A stretch of DNA of 64,000 bases. It comes from Anticarsia gemmatalis (taxonomy: Eukaryota; Arthropoda; Insecta; Lepidoptera; Erebidae). The position numbers and the translations under genes are program-made. The notes under the pieces are model-generated. The model was not told where the DNA came from, did no database searches, and saw nothing but the letters and a program-made list of their open reading frames with translations. The DNA is taken from positions 4,394,194-4,458,193 of the forward strand of contig NC_134773.1 in the NCBI RefSeq assembly GCF_050436995.1, written 5' to 3'. How positions within the stretch are numbered: position 1 is the first letter of the stretch; each line of letters starts with the position of its first letter. Below, piece by piece: positions 1 through 13,900 of the stretch.

Positions 1-522
1 TCAAGCTACATACATGCTTACAAATATGTGGATAACGGAATATGAAAAACATATTCGTATGATATTTTGATAGTAAGTTACTAGTTATCATGTAATATTT
101 AGTTTGTCAGTCCTATTTCATACGTATACATGAGGTTTCCTGAAATTTTATAGTTGAAGTCGAAGACCCAAATAATACGCAAATGAAAGCCCGCAAGGAA
201 ATTAGGTCACAGTATTTTTAACTAAAAACATTATCTAGTAACAGTCTCTATTCCCTTAATCTTTAATCGATAGTTAGTTATTGAAAATTACATTGCGGGG
301 CGTTTTTTATTAAGGTCGTTTTCAAATATATATACACAACTCTCAGGTGAAATGGTTCTCTGAAGATGTTTTCCTTTTCGTATACATTTCGTTATCCACA
401 TATAAGTGTATGAACACATGCGTACAGTCCACCCAGACACTTGCAAAGCTAATTACATCACATGCCTTATAATATGAGATTATTTGAGCAACCTTATGTA
501 TAAGAAAAAATAAAAAAAACAT

Positions 523-740
523 CCTACTAATATTATAAATGCGAAAGTTTGTGAGTATGTATGGATGTTTGTTACTCTTTCACGCAAATACTACTTAACC
601 GATTACAATGAAATTTAGTATGTAGATAGCTGAAGACCCAGAATAACACACAGGATACTTTTTATCCCGGAATTTCTGAGTGATCGGGATTTACACGGAA
701 ACGGTTTCTACGCGGACGAAATCGCGGGCGGCCTCTAGTA
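523..740 (+). mobile_element. Helitron-like non-autonomous element (Lep1-type)
   Basis: Starts CCTACTAATATTATAAATGC and ends GGCGGCCTCTAGTA. There are no inverted repeats; the CTAG 3' end preceded by a GC-rich stretch is the Helitron pattern. Related copies occur across the window in both orientations. Confidence 0.65.
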
Positions 741-1450
741 ATACATAACAATTTGACGCTTTTCTTATACATAAGGTCGCTCAAACATACATGCATACAT
801 CACGCATATACCAAAAATATAATATTTGACAAAGTGTGTATTTTATACACTTTTTAACAAGTACCTAATAAAAAATATACACAACACATATTTTCATTCA
901 CACTGTCTAAAGAAAAGTAATAACATATTTAAACGATGTAAAATTTAGAATAGTGTCTTGTTTCAATTAGCTATTGTCTTAAAACTCTTTCTTTATAATT
1001 GAGAACCATGTAATTTATTGGTAGATGACACAATAGTCTCAAATTTTCGCAAATACTAGTAATTTTAATTATTAATTTTTTAAAACGCAATTTTGTCTAA
1101 ACTAAAAAAAGTCATAAATGCAAGTCAGTTGGTCTGTTACGCTTTCACAGCTATTAAAATAATAAATTAAATAATTAGTTAATATATAATTATTTTCAGA
1201 TTTCAAGTTGAAGTCAAATTGAAAATCTGTTCGGCAACTCTTTTAACAAACAGTACCATGTGAATGGAGAGCCGACGGGCATTAGGTTTTAACATTACAA
1301 CAATACCTGAATGTTTTAAAACAATAGCCAAATTCAACCAAGACACTCATAGCCGAATCCAGAAACAATTTTAATTCTTCAGCCACGCTAAAGGCCTTCG
1401 GGCTTGAACAACTTTGACACTAGGTTGACCACTAACCATACGATAAGGAG

Positions 1451-1594
1451 AACCCTTTGACCGCCACGGTCGGCAATACTCGACAAATCAGAACGTGCTC
1501 AAAACGCTATATTTTTGTCGACATTTGCCGACGAAAGCATCGTGAGCACTTTCTGATTTGTCGAGTATAACCGACTGTGGCGGTCAAAGGGTCA
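1451..1594. mobile_element. Palindromic MITE, family with AACCCTTTGACCGCCACGG ends
   Basis: The two ends are inverted copies (AACCCTTTGACCGCCAC at the left, GGCGGTCAAAGGGT at the right), and the arms continue inward through a GTGAGCACTTT stem. A second copy lies at 22061-22195, where the ends are flanked by TTAA, suggesting TTAA target preference. Confidence 0.7.
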
Positions 1595-1844
1595 ATCTTC
1601 TTCTTGTCGTATGGTTAGTGGTCAAACTAGTGTCAAAGTTTAGAATTAAAGTTATTTTCGCTCGCGGTGGCAACCGGGCTCAAGAATTGATTTGGGGTGC
1701 GTTTCTGCATTCGGTTTCATCTTTTCAACACACATTTTTGACCCCTACATTTTAAACCCCTGCTATTTTGATCCCTACATTTGAGACCCCTACATTTTTG
1801 TCCCCTATATTTCAGACCCCTACATGTACAGTGCAAGTACTCAC

Positions 1845-1988
1845 CAGTTTCCTGTCACCGAGGGTGGCGCGCCACTCCTTCAGCTCCTGGGAGTACCTCT
1901 CCTCGACCGTCTTCATCTTGTTGCTCTCGTGGTTCATCAGAGCCTTGCGCTTCTCGTTCTGGTACTGCTCCAGCTCGCGGAGTAACGC
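1845..1988 (-). CDS. Slik: Slik coding exon 27 (last in window)
   Basis: Acceptor CCCCCAG, donor GTGAGT; 48 codons, residues 1379-1426, coiled coil containing SQELKEWRATLGDRKL, which matches the conserved SLK/STK10 C-terminal coiled coil. It ends in phase 0 and is followed by a donor, not a stop, so the gene continues. Confidence 0.92.
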
Positions 1989-4900
1989 CTGGGGGCAGAC
2001 ATATGTATTTTTAGATATATAGCTTACTATCTTTCAACTCAGATCGGATGAACATATTTGGATTAAATATAGCAAAGTCACTGATTAAATCTAGTGAAAA
2101 GAAATAAGATCCTACATTTAATTAAATTTAAGAGTAGATTACAAACTAATCATTATATTAGGTCGGGGAAAAGTATTTTCGCATTATAGTATGTATGAAC
2201 TTGTAATAAAATCTTTTCTCTACACAAAAAAGCTCGTTTCTTGGGTACCTCACGAGGTTACTGAAAGAAACCTAATGAACCGTGTACTCATTTGTGATTC
2301 TTGAAGCCAAAGAGATTTTATTACAAGTTCATACATACTATAATGCGAAAAGAATTTTTCCCCGACCTATACTATATTATGTAAAACTCTTCCGTTACTG
2401 AGTGACTGACCGATGTACAACGCACAGCAAAAACTACTGAGTGTAGAAACTTGAAATTAAAATTTAATATGAAGATTCCTTAGAAAGTGTAGAGGAGCAC
2501 TTAATAATATATAGTATGTGAATTTGACTCTTTGATCATGAAAATACGACTGAGTAGATGAAAGTTCGAAGAATTCTGTTCTGTATTTAAGTAATAGTGA
2601 ATGTAGTTACCTCGCCGGCTGCTTTGAGCTCCTCCCTCGCTTTGGCGTGTTTGGTCGCGAGTCTCTGTTGCTCAGCTCTGTACCGACGCTTCTCGTTCTC
2701 TTGGAACTGCAAACAAACATACATTATTAAGTCACATGCAAATTTCCAGCAATTTGTATCTCACGCAAGAGTTCGAGGATTCGAATCCGAGGCAACACAC
2801 CAATGACTTTTCCAAGCTATGTGTGTATTAGAAATAATAATTATCACTTGTTATAACGGTGAAGGAAAACATCATGATCTAACCTTGCATGCCTGAGAGT
2901 TCTTTAACACAGTTCTTGAAGTTATGCAAAGTCACCAACGTGGTGGACTCAAGGCCCCACGTTTGGGAAGAGACCCTTGCCCAGCAACGAGACATTAATC
3001 GGCTATTTATTTTTCTTTTTTTTATCCGTTTATAAACAAAATAGTTATGATATATAGGGAACTGGAAGAAAATGGAAGAGGCCGTTGCCCAGCAGTGGGA
3101 CAGTACAGGCTAACAAAAAAAAATTATATATACCTTCTTAAGTCTTTCCCTCTCGTCCTCGTGGCTGGGCGCGCTGGTGGCGGATATGCGCAGCGACTCG
3201 CGGAACATCATCTCTCTCGCCTTCTGCTCAGCTCGGATGCGCTTGGGCAGCGAGCGCTTCTCTAAAGCCTGGCATTTAGCTAGCTCCTCCTCTTTGCGGG
3301 TGTTCTTTCTGTAATGAGCAAATAGAGAAAATGTTAAAGTCTATATTTGTAACTAATATCATAATTTTATTCAATTTCGCCAAACTACTAACTGGCTCAC
3401 TGACTGACTGACTGACTCACTCACTCACTGACCAACTGACTACTCTCTGACTGACTGACTCAATGACTGACTGACTGATTCAATGACTGACTCAATAATT
3501 GACTGACTGATCACTGACTGACTGTCTACTCACTGACTGACTGACTGACTACGCTGACTAACTGACTCTACCTTCTTTTTGTCAGGGAAATGCATTACTG
3601 CATGTCTCGCTCCAGGGAGGAAAGCGGGGGTCTGTCGGGCTCTCCCGCCGGCAAGGCGTTCCGGCTTAAATTTGGGCATACCGACTAAAAACCTGACGGT
3701 GTTCCTTCAACAGTCACCATAAAGTGGCCAGGACGCGGTACCTCCAATTGGATACTCCGCGTCATTCCCAGCCTTTTTTTTACTTGGTTAATGCATGAAA
3801 TTGCATCCCCAACGCCCGGGGGAGCGCTGGGGTATGTGGGGCTCTCCGAACCAGAAGGGCAAGGCCTACCCACTAAACCACCAAGGCGTTGAGCCTGCCT
3901 AACCTGGTGCGCTTACCTCTTAATCTGTTCCAGTTCCTTGTCATGTCTGACCAGCATCTGATGTCGTCTGAGCAGGAACTCGTCTTTGAGCTGTCGCTTC
4001 GCTAGCTGGTGACGCTCATGTATCTGCTTCTCTTCGAGCTCCCATAGTGCTGCCTCGCGGGTTCGCATTATCTGTGCAGAAAATGTAATATTTAGTTGAA
4101 AAGTTTTAGTATTTATTATTAAGTGTAGGGAACTTGTCTTTGATTTTTCCAGCTGTCAAATGCGAAGACCAAAAATTGCTATGCTCATGTCATAACAAAC
4201 GTGCTCATTACATCATGTCGCGGTCATATGAACTGAGCCTTAAGGCGTTTCGGGCGGCTTGAACAACTTTGACACTAAGTTGTACACAGTAGTAGTAGTA
4301 CTGTACCTGGTGCCTCTGCTGCAGGTACTGTCGGTCGGCGAGCGCCTGGCGGTCACGATGCGCGTCATGTATCCGCCTCAGCACCGCGTCCCCCGCGTCA
4401 CGAAGTACGATCAGTAGTAGTAGTACTGTACCTGGTGCCTCTGCTGCAGGTACTGTCGGTCGGCGAGCGCCTGGCGGTCACGATGCGCGTCATGTATCCG
4501 CCTCAGCACCGCGTCCCCCGCGTCACGAAGTACGATCAGTAGTAGTAGTACTGTACCTGGTGCCTCTGCTGCAGGTACTGTCGGTCGGCGAGCGCCTGGC
4601 GGTCACGATGCGCGTCATGTATCCGCCTCAGCACCGCGTCCCCCGCGTCACGAAGTACGATCAGTAGTAGTAGTACTGTACCTGGTGCCTCTGCTGCAGG
4701 TACTGTCGGTCGGCGAGCGCCTGGCGGTCACGATGCGCGTCATGTATCCGCCTCAGCACCGCGTCCCCCGCGTCACGAAGTACGATCAGTAGTAGTAGTA
4801 CTGTACCTGGTGCCTCTGCTGCAGGTACTGTCGGTCGGCGAGCGCCTGGCGGTCACGATGCGCGTCATGTATCCGCCTCAGCACCGCGTCCCCCGCGTCA

Positions 4901-7900
4901 CGAAGTACGATCAGTAGTAGTAGTACTGTACCTGGTGCCTCTGCTGCAGGTACTGTCGGTCGGCGAGCGCCTGGCGGTCACGATGCGCGTCATGTATCCG
5001 CCTCAGCACCGCGTCCCCCGCGTCACGAAGTACGATCAGTAGTAGTAGTACTGTACCTGGTGCCTCTGCTGCAGGTACTGTCGGTCGGCGAGCGCCTGGC
5101 GGTCACGATGCGCGTCATGTATCCGCCTCAGCACCGCGTCCCCCGCGTCACGAAGTACGATCAGTAGTAGTAGTACTGTACCTGGTGCCTCTGCTGCAGG
5201 TACTGTCGGTCGGCGAGCGCCTGGCGGTCACGATGCGCGTCATGTATCCGCCTCAGCACCGCGTCCCCCGCGTCACGAAGTACGATCAGTAGTAGTAGTA
5301 CTGTACCTGGTGCCTCTGCTGCAGGTACTGTCGGTCGGCGAGCGCCTGGCGGTCACGATGCGCGTCATGTATCCGCCTCAGCACCGCGTCCCCCGCGTCA
5401 CGAAGTACGATCAGTAGTAGTAGTACTGTACCTGGTGCCTCTGCTGCAGGTACTGTCGGTCGGCGAGCGCCTGGCGGTCACGATGCGCGTCATGTATCCG
5501 CCTCAGCACCGCGTCCCCCGCGTCACGAAGTACGATCAGTAGTAGTAGTACTGTACCTGGTGCCTCTGCTGCAGGTACTGTCGGTCGGCGAGCGCCTGGC
5601 GGTCACGATGCGCGTCATGTATCCGCCTCAGCACCGCGTCCCCCGCGTCACGAAGTACGATCAGTAGTAGTAGTACTGTACCTGGTGCCTCTGCTGCAGG
5701 TACTGTCGGTCGGCGAGCGCCTGGCGGTCACGATGCGCGTCATGTATCCGCCTCAGCACCGCGTCCCCCGCGTCACGAAGTACGATCAGTAGTAGTAGTA
5801 CTGTACCTGGTGCCTCTGCTGCAGGTACTGTCGGTCGGCGAGCGCCTGGCGGTCACGATGCGCGTCATGTATCCGCCTCAGCACCGCGTCCCCCGCGTCA
5901 CGAAGTACGATCAGTAGTAGTAGTACTGTACCTGGTGCCTCTGCTGCAGGTACTGTCGGTCGGCGAGCGCCTGGCGGTCACGATGCGCGTCATGTATCCG
6001 CCTCAGCACCGCGTCCCCCGCGTCACGAAGTACGATCAGTAGTAGTAGTACTGTACCTGGTGCCTCTGCTGCAGGTACTGTCGGTCGGCGAGCGCCTGGC
6101 GGTCACGATGCGCGTCATGTATCCGCCTCAGCACCGCGTCCCCCGCGTCACGAAGTACGATCAGTAGTAGTAGTACTGTACCTGGTGCCTCTGCTGCAGG
6201 TACTGTCGGTCGGCGAGCGCCTGGCGGTCACGATGCGCGTCATGTATCCGCCTCAGCACCGCGTCCCCCGCGTCACGAAGTACGATCAGTAGTAGTAGTA
6301 CTGTACCTGGTGCCTCTGCTGCAGGTACTGTCGGTCGGCGAGCGCCTGGCGGTCACGATGCGCGTCATGTATCCGCCTCAGCACCGCGTCCCCCGCGTCA
6401 CGAAGTACGATCAGTAGTAGTAGTACTGTACCTGGTGCCTCTGCTGCAGGTACTGTCGGTCGGCGAGCGCCTGGCGGTCACGATGCGCGTCATGTATCCG
6501 CCTCAGCACCGCGTCCCCCGCGTCGGCGAGCGCGGCCACGAATGCTCGCTCGCGCTCGGCGTGCTCGGCGTCCAGTCTCGCTCGACGCTGACGGTATGCT
6601 TCCTTGCGACGGTCCTTCGCCACTAGCTCTACTTCCTATAACAATATTACATATAAAAATATCTTTGAAAACGTTGAGAGAACGCCCTAGAAAGACATAC
6701 ACGGATCATATCAGCGATGGCTTGCAAAAAAGTATCTAAATTTGAAAAAAGGCTTGTAGCACATATTCTATTTTACGCGCGGCCGGCGCGGGCGCCACGT
6801 CTTCGCTGCTCACGGACCTTCCCGAGCGGATGCCGGCAACGCCCGAAGACTGCCGCGCGTCGATGTATAGCAGCCTCGCGAAGCAATATCTCAGTCTCTT
6901 CTTTAAAGCGAAATGAGCGAGATATTGCCTCGAGAGGCTGCTCGCTTATTCCGCCGTCCTCTAACTATAATGCCGTTATCTACAAAAACAATTTTGTAGA
7001 TAACGGCATTTTGTTTCGAGATATTCACGAAAAGGCACGAGAAAAGAAATATGCAATGCTGTTTCCTGATGCTGCTAAAGATATTTCAAATCGCAGTTTC
7101 CAGATAGTTACGAAACAGCATTGCATATTTCTTTTCTAGCGCCTTTTTAACGAATATCTCGAAAAATTGTATTTGTAGATAACGGCATTATAGTTAGAGG
7201 ACGGCAGTACTGTTAACGACTGTCAAAGATCTTCGAAATTGACAGCCGGGACCCACAATTTAACGTGCCTTCCGAAACACGGAGGAACTCGATATGTATA
7301 AGATGGTCACCCATCCACGGAACAACCTCGGCAAGCGTAGCTTATCCTCAGAGATCGATCCGTGCGGCTGTTGTAAACTAAGCCACGAGCTACTAAATAC
7401 TTAAATTTGTTAGACGACTCAGTATACTTCGGAGGTATCGTAGTATGAACTAAAAGTACAAATTCTAGCGTAAGTACCTGTTTGAGCAGCCGTAGCTCGG
7501 ACTTGAGCGTGTCTCGGAAGTGCTTGAGGTCTCGCTCGTGGTCGGCGCGCAGGCGCTTGGCGGCGTGGCGCAGCTCGGCCTCCAGCTGCTGCTCGGCGCG
7601 CTCGGCCGCGCCGCGCTGCGCCCGGGCCAGGGCTTCCAGGTCCGACTCGTGCGCCCGGCCTAAAGAGACTAGCTCGGCCTCGAACCTGGGGGAGATATAG
7701 GTTTAATGTGGCACTTGACAAACAGTTTGAAAACTTTGGTTATTTCGACCGCGCGGTACAAGATCGAAGTAAACAGCTAGTATCGTCTACATCACCGCGC
7801 TACGACCCGCGCGATAGTTCTTGAACCGCGAGAAACCGCGCGGTTTCTCGTTTCTGTTACCGCGCGGTGATGTAGACAATACTAGCTGTTTACTCCAATT

Positions 7901-10900
7901 ATGTACCGCGCGGCAGAAAGTTTCGCGCGGCTCCGCGTGATTATATGAACTTAGCCTTTACATCAAAATTTACGTTTGTCTGTGTGGTTAACGTGGTCAC
8001 CTCGCTGCAATAACCGTAGCGCCGCGTGTGGTGATACACACCCAGGACTAATATTTGTGTGATGAGCACGAGTATCTGTTCTGAGCTTGTTAATGTATCT
8101 ATACAAGTATGTATTTACAGGTATATAAGTATGTTTATCATTTATTTAGTTACAGTAAAAGCTCTGCTAAATTTGGAATCTAATGACTATGTGTCAATTA
8201 TCCTATTATATTTATTACTTGACCGTTAAAACAACAAAATATTTCACATCAAAATCAACCTTCCTTCAAATTATGTTGGAGTCGACTTCCAGTCTCACCG
8301 GATGCAACTGAATACAAGTACTTTTCACGATACTCGTCAATAAGACTGGTCAATCTTCTGATAACTAGTAACGATTGTCAAAGATCGTTCGAATCGAACA
8401 TTTGTCAAAAATGAGAGCTTCGACCCACAATTTACCGTATCTTCCGAAACACGGAGAAACTCGATAAACACAATATTAAAACTTCCTAACTCCGGGCAAT
8501 TTCTAAGAAGTTGTTAACAGAATATCTCAGGGAAGACTTTTTGGCCCGACCAAGGATTCGAACCCGAGACCTCTTGTGCGACAGTAGCACACATTTAACA
8601 TGAAGTTTGTAAAGCATATTTTAACCTGAAAAAAATAATTCCCGCGCCTGTTGTTACTTAACCAGCTTACTACATAAAAAATATTCTTAATAAAAAATGC
8701 TAATATGTTGGTATGTGTCCCCATACCTCTTATCCTGCTGGTCCCTGAGCTGCGCCTCCTTCGCGTTGAGGTCCTGGAACTGCTTCTGCTCCTGCTTCTG
8801 CAGCATCTTGATCTCTCGCAGCTCTTGCTTGCGGAGCGCGTGGTCGTCCCACGTGCGGCCGCTCTCTTCGTCACCCCAGATCACCTGGACACAATAATAA
8901 GAGTTAATATTGAGTTTAACCTGTTATAAAGTAGGAGGTTTACAAAATAATACAGTAACAATTGTCTGTCTTAACCTATGGGAAGAAGACGTGATTTTAT
9001 GTATGTATGTACGTATTAAAATTATTAACATTTTACAACAAAGTTTTATGATTTCTATATTGTTCATATTGAAATGATTGAATAGAAGATAAAAATATTG
9101 GTTTTTAATTATAAAATAATCAAGTTCAGTCTAGCCCACTGCTGGGCACAAGTTAAAACTAAGACGCAGGATTTGATTTCCTCACGTTATCCAAATGCAG
9201 CTTTGGGACTTATCTTTCAAGAACCTTTATTAATAAGTTTACGCCTTATTTTATTTACTAGCTGACCCACGCAACTTCACTTGCGTCACATAAGAGAGAA
9301 TGGGTCAAAATATTCCCTGTTTTTGTAACATTTTTTATTGCAACTCCGCTCCTTTAGGTCGTTGCGTGATGATATATAGCCTATAGCCTTCCTCGATAAA
9401 TGGACTATCTAACACTGAAAGAATTTTTCAAATCGGACCAGTAGTTCGTGAGATTAGCGCGTTCAAACAAACAATCAAACAAACAAACTCTTCAGCTTTA
9501 TAATATTAGTATAGATTTAAGATAGCTTTAATATTACTCAAAGATATTTGTTTGTTTGTATTAACGGTGAAAAACATTGCATGTTTGTGCGCCTATAAGA
9601 ACACAAATATTACAACCCGCAGTCGATCAGCCTAATGAAATCATACTAAAAACTACTACAACTAAAAAAATTTAAAAGTTCTTCGCACTAAGTCATTAGG
9701 GTGGACTCAAGGCAACTCCTTCAGGAGAGAGACCGATGTCCAGCAGTGGGACAGTAACAAGTCTTTATTTATATAATACAAGTGCTTACCTTAGACGTGG
9801 TAGTAGTGACGATAACACCATCTATCTCAAACTTTCTGGTACGTTTGCGTGTCTTCTTCTTCAAGTTGGCCATGTGGATGTCTTCCTTTGACCTAAGGAA
9901 ATAGTAGTATTTAGTATTCAGACGCACAGTTGAAACTACTGAGCGTAGACACATTTGCTATGAACATTCCTTAGTAAGTGTAGAGGAGCACTAAGAGAGG
10001 ATTTTTTGGTAATAACCTCCCCGAAGACAGTAAGAAGGGGGATTGTTTGTATAATTGAATAAAAACAATTTGTTGTAACTGGAAAACTAAAAAGCACACG
10101 CGGTCAAAGGCTCGGATGGGCGCTGGTTAATAATATGAGGAATAATATTTTATTCAATTTCAAATCTTTATATATATAATTCTCTTGTAAGTGTGTATGT
10201 CACTGAACTTCTCAAACGACTGGACCGATTTTAATGATTTTTTTTGTGTGTGTTCAAGGGGATCTGAGAATGGTTTAGATTCACAATTTTGACCGCTGGA
10301 CAATGTTTTTTTAAATATTTTTTTAATTTATTAGACAGGACAACGTCTGTCGGGTCCGCTAGTAATAATATATGGCTGTCTCCGTGGCGCAGTGGTTTAT
10401 GTCACTATCACTACCATTGCGTCGAGAGGTCGTGGGTTCGATTCCCACATTTCACTCCACTTTCCTCGTTTCGGATCTGGTTGTACTTTGTGTCCGTTGT
10501 TTATGTTTATAAAAGTCCCCGCGACACAAGAGCAATTCTTAGTGCGGGAGTTGTCTTTTTAAATATGATAGTATATTACTATTGTTATATTACCTTTGTA
10601 TCCTATTAACAGGCTGTCCATCTTGGTTCTTTCTTCTTAGCACCACTTGTTCTCCATTGTCGAGGTTCTGTTCCGTGTTCACTCTGTGACAAACATACAT
10701 ACAAATATTAATAATATAGCTAATATCCCACTGCTGGGCAAGGATCTTCTTTGAATGCGAGAGGGGGTAGGGGTTACCCAAGGCAACACCACTGACTTTT
10801 CCAAGTGATGTGTGTATTAGAAATAATTATCACTTGTTCCAATAATGAAGGAAAACATCGTAATGAAACCTTGGACGCCAAAAACACAAACAAACAAAGG

Positions 10901-13900
10901 TTCCGTACCAAAAACACGATTATTGTATGGGGACCCCCTTAATAAATATTTTAAATTTTTTTGTATTTGTTGTTCTAGTAGCAACGGAAATACATAATTT
11001 GTGATAATTTCAGCTTTCTTACTATATATCTATCACGGTTTATAAGAAACATCCTTGAGACACGCAGACAGCAGAGGTTTAGTATTAGGGTCCCGTTTAA
11101 CCCTTTGGGTACTAAACCTTAAAAAAGTATTATCATTTACCAAACAGTGACTCGAACTGATTATGACTTCAGTAGTCATTTTTTTTAGTAGAAAGGCAGG
11201 TCGGGATATTCAAAATGATTTCTCTAGTAACGTAAAGGTACGGTACCTGGTGCCTCCATTGACGTTCAGATGTGCCAGATGGAGCTGGTCATCGTGCGAC
11301 GTGGTGGTGTTGGTGGTGGCGCTGGTGGCCAGCGAGTCTGCGTCCTGCGCCACCCTCGATGATGAGGAGGCGACTGAACCACTGTCGGATTGGGATCTCC
11401 TGTGGAAAGGTATAGCAAGTTAGTATAAAATTTAAAATTAATGAAAATATAAGTCCCCAACCGGCACTTGGCCAGCGTGGTGGACTCAAGGCCTAACCCC
11501 TCCTCCTCGTTTGGGAGAGGAGACTTGCCCTGCAGTGGGACAGTATTGGGTTTAAAAAATGACAAATCAAAAAAATGAGTTGAAAGTTGATAATTATAGC
11601 GAAATAAATATATGTATAAGGAAATGCATTTTTTTCTGCAGCAATGCATTTTTTTTTTGTTTTGATGTAAGAAGAATATAAAAATTCTTGTTAAATCGCT
11701 TATTAGGGACTATTTTAATCACTAACCCCGGTTTCTGAGGTACATTTAGCGGCAGTTTATCTATTCTATAGCGTTTAAAATCATGTAAAAAAACGCTTTT
11801 GAATAGATAAACTACAGTAACCAGGGGTAGGTGTTTTTGGAAATTCTCTACGAAGGGGGTGAATTTCCACGCGGGCAAAGCTGCGGGCGCAATGCTAGTT
11901 AATAAATAGTATTTACCTTTCAAAGCTGTCCGGACTTAACCTCGTACTGACGGAGCCTAACGCTATATGTGTGGCGGCCGAGTCTCGAACCCGAACCTCT
12001 TCGTTACCGACCGTCACGACTGACACGTGTGACGTATCCTGTAAAACAAAAAATTTACATCAGATTTATAAATAAAATTCAGTTCTCCCTAGATCGTAGT
12101 CGGTCTTCTCAACACAGGCATGCCTAGTGAGAAGACCACCAGATATTGTACCTACCGTTTATAATAATGTACCACTCATAACTTTTAAACTGTCGCGTTG
12201 CATGTTTAATGTATAATAGAATACGGGAATTAACGCGAACACGGCGAGTGCAACCTGCGCCGAAACGTTAGGCATTTTAAGGTAAAATGCGTGTTCGCGT
12301 TAATTCCCGTATTCTATTATACATATACTGTACCAGCTTTAGATATAGTAATAATATGACGTGTTTATTTTAGAAACTTTTATATATTATTATGTCAAAT
12401 TTTTTGATCCTAGCCTTTCTTCCAAACTATGTTGAAATAGGCAGTTGAATATCAGTATTTTACATAGAGCGACTGTCTATCGCACCCGTAAAACACAGTT
12501 ACTTGGGTTATAACACGATACCCTTCGGTAAGACTGGTTGTCAGACTTTTAAGCATCTGTTAACGACTGTCAAAGATCTTTAAAAATGACAGCCGGGACC
12601 CACAATTTAACGTGCCTTCCGAAACACGCAGAAACTCGATATGTATAAGTTGATCACCCATCCACAGGACAACCTCGGCAAGCGTAGCTTAGCCTCAGAG
12701 ATCGATCCGCGCGGCTGTTGTTCACTCAGCCACGAGCTCCTCACACTTCTTATAATATACTCTTTGTTATTACATTTTCTTTTCTTTAACTTGAGATTGG
12801 CTGATTGCGATAACAGCCATAGAATTATGAGCCACATTTGACCTAAGCGAAGCCAGATTTTCATCTAGTATACAATGGTTTGTTTGTCGTATGGTCAGTG
12901 GTCAACCTAGTGTCAAAGTTGTTCAAGCCGCCCGAGAGGCCTTTGACGTCGCTTAACGACTGTTATCTTAGTAGACAACAACCTGGACTGACTTTTAACG
13001 TGCCCTCCGAAGCACGGAGACACCCAGTTCAAATACCACTATGCGGTCAACCATCTATGGAATGACCGCGCCAATGGTTGCTTAACCCACGGATCGTTTA
13101 CCGACCAGTGAGCGCAACTGGCTATGGGCGCCTCGGGGTTATAGTATACAATAATATCACATAATATTTACCAAGTTCAGTCCATTAGTGACACTATCGT
13201 CGAACACGCCTGAATCAGTGGCGGCGGCGGCCGGACTTAAGATTAGGACTTCGCTGCTGTCCAGACGACGACCTCTTGTCTTCTCTGTAACAAAAGTTAA
13301 AAATAATGAGTACTTATAAACTTAACTATACTTTGTCCATTATATTATTAGTCTTTTGACAGTTCACGTTCATAAAGTTGAGTTATTCCGTTCGGATCCC
13401 CAATACTGATACCCTAGTATTTTAAAATGATTTTCTATTCCGGTCTGATCCCCCGTATATAAACAGTCAGGGTATCCGATCGGAATGAAATATTTAAATT
13501 TATTACAATGTTTATATACGGGGGATCAGACCGGAATAGAAAATAATTTTAAAATACTAGGGTATCAGTATTGGGGATCCGAACGGAATAACTCATAAAG
13601 TTTTGTATTGCTGACGTGAAAATGTCATACAAATAATATTAGTACTTCATGGACGGGTACCGCCCACTTAGTGATGAGTTACACATAGAGATTACTACGA
13701 TTGTGCCACCGATTAAAAATAATCGGTAAAAGTTAATGTTATAAGCATTATATTTGCTGAAAAATACTAGTCTACTTGTGACTAGATAAATTAAGTATCT
13801 TGCTTTCCCCTAATAGTGCAGTGAGCAGTGATAACCGAGTGGTATAAGTTGATACAGGTTCGAACCCGAGGCAACACACCAATGACTTTTCCAAGTTATG

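Larger units (their letters stand above)
1..1844. other. Slik downstream intron; no exon recognised
   Basis: AT-rich sequence downstream (in the minus-strand sense) of the last Slik exon in the window. I find no reading frame resembling the last part of the SLK-family C-terminus, so the remaining exon or exons probably lie beyond position 1. It contains a Helitron-like element (523-740), a palindromic MITE (1451-1594), fragments of a 5S-type SINE (about 1395-1443 and 1606-1640) and short repeats of the type CCCCTACATTT around 1740-1825. Confidence 0.6.

Noticed and set aside
4286..6524. CRISPR-like direct repeats
   Set aside because: Units are contiguous with no unique spacers and consist of exon sequence in a eukaryotic gene.
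6435..6739. Plus-strand ORFs over Slik coding exon 23
   Set aside because: Antisense shadows of a well-supported minus-strand exon.
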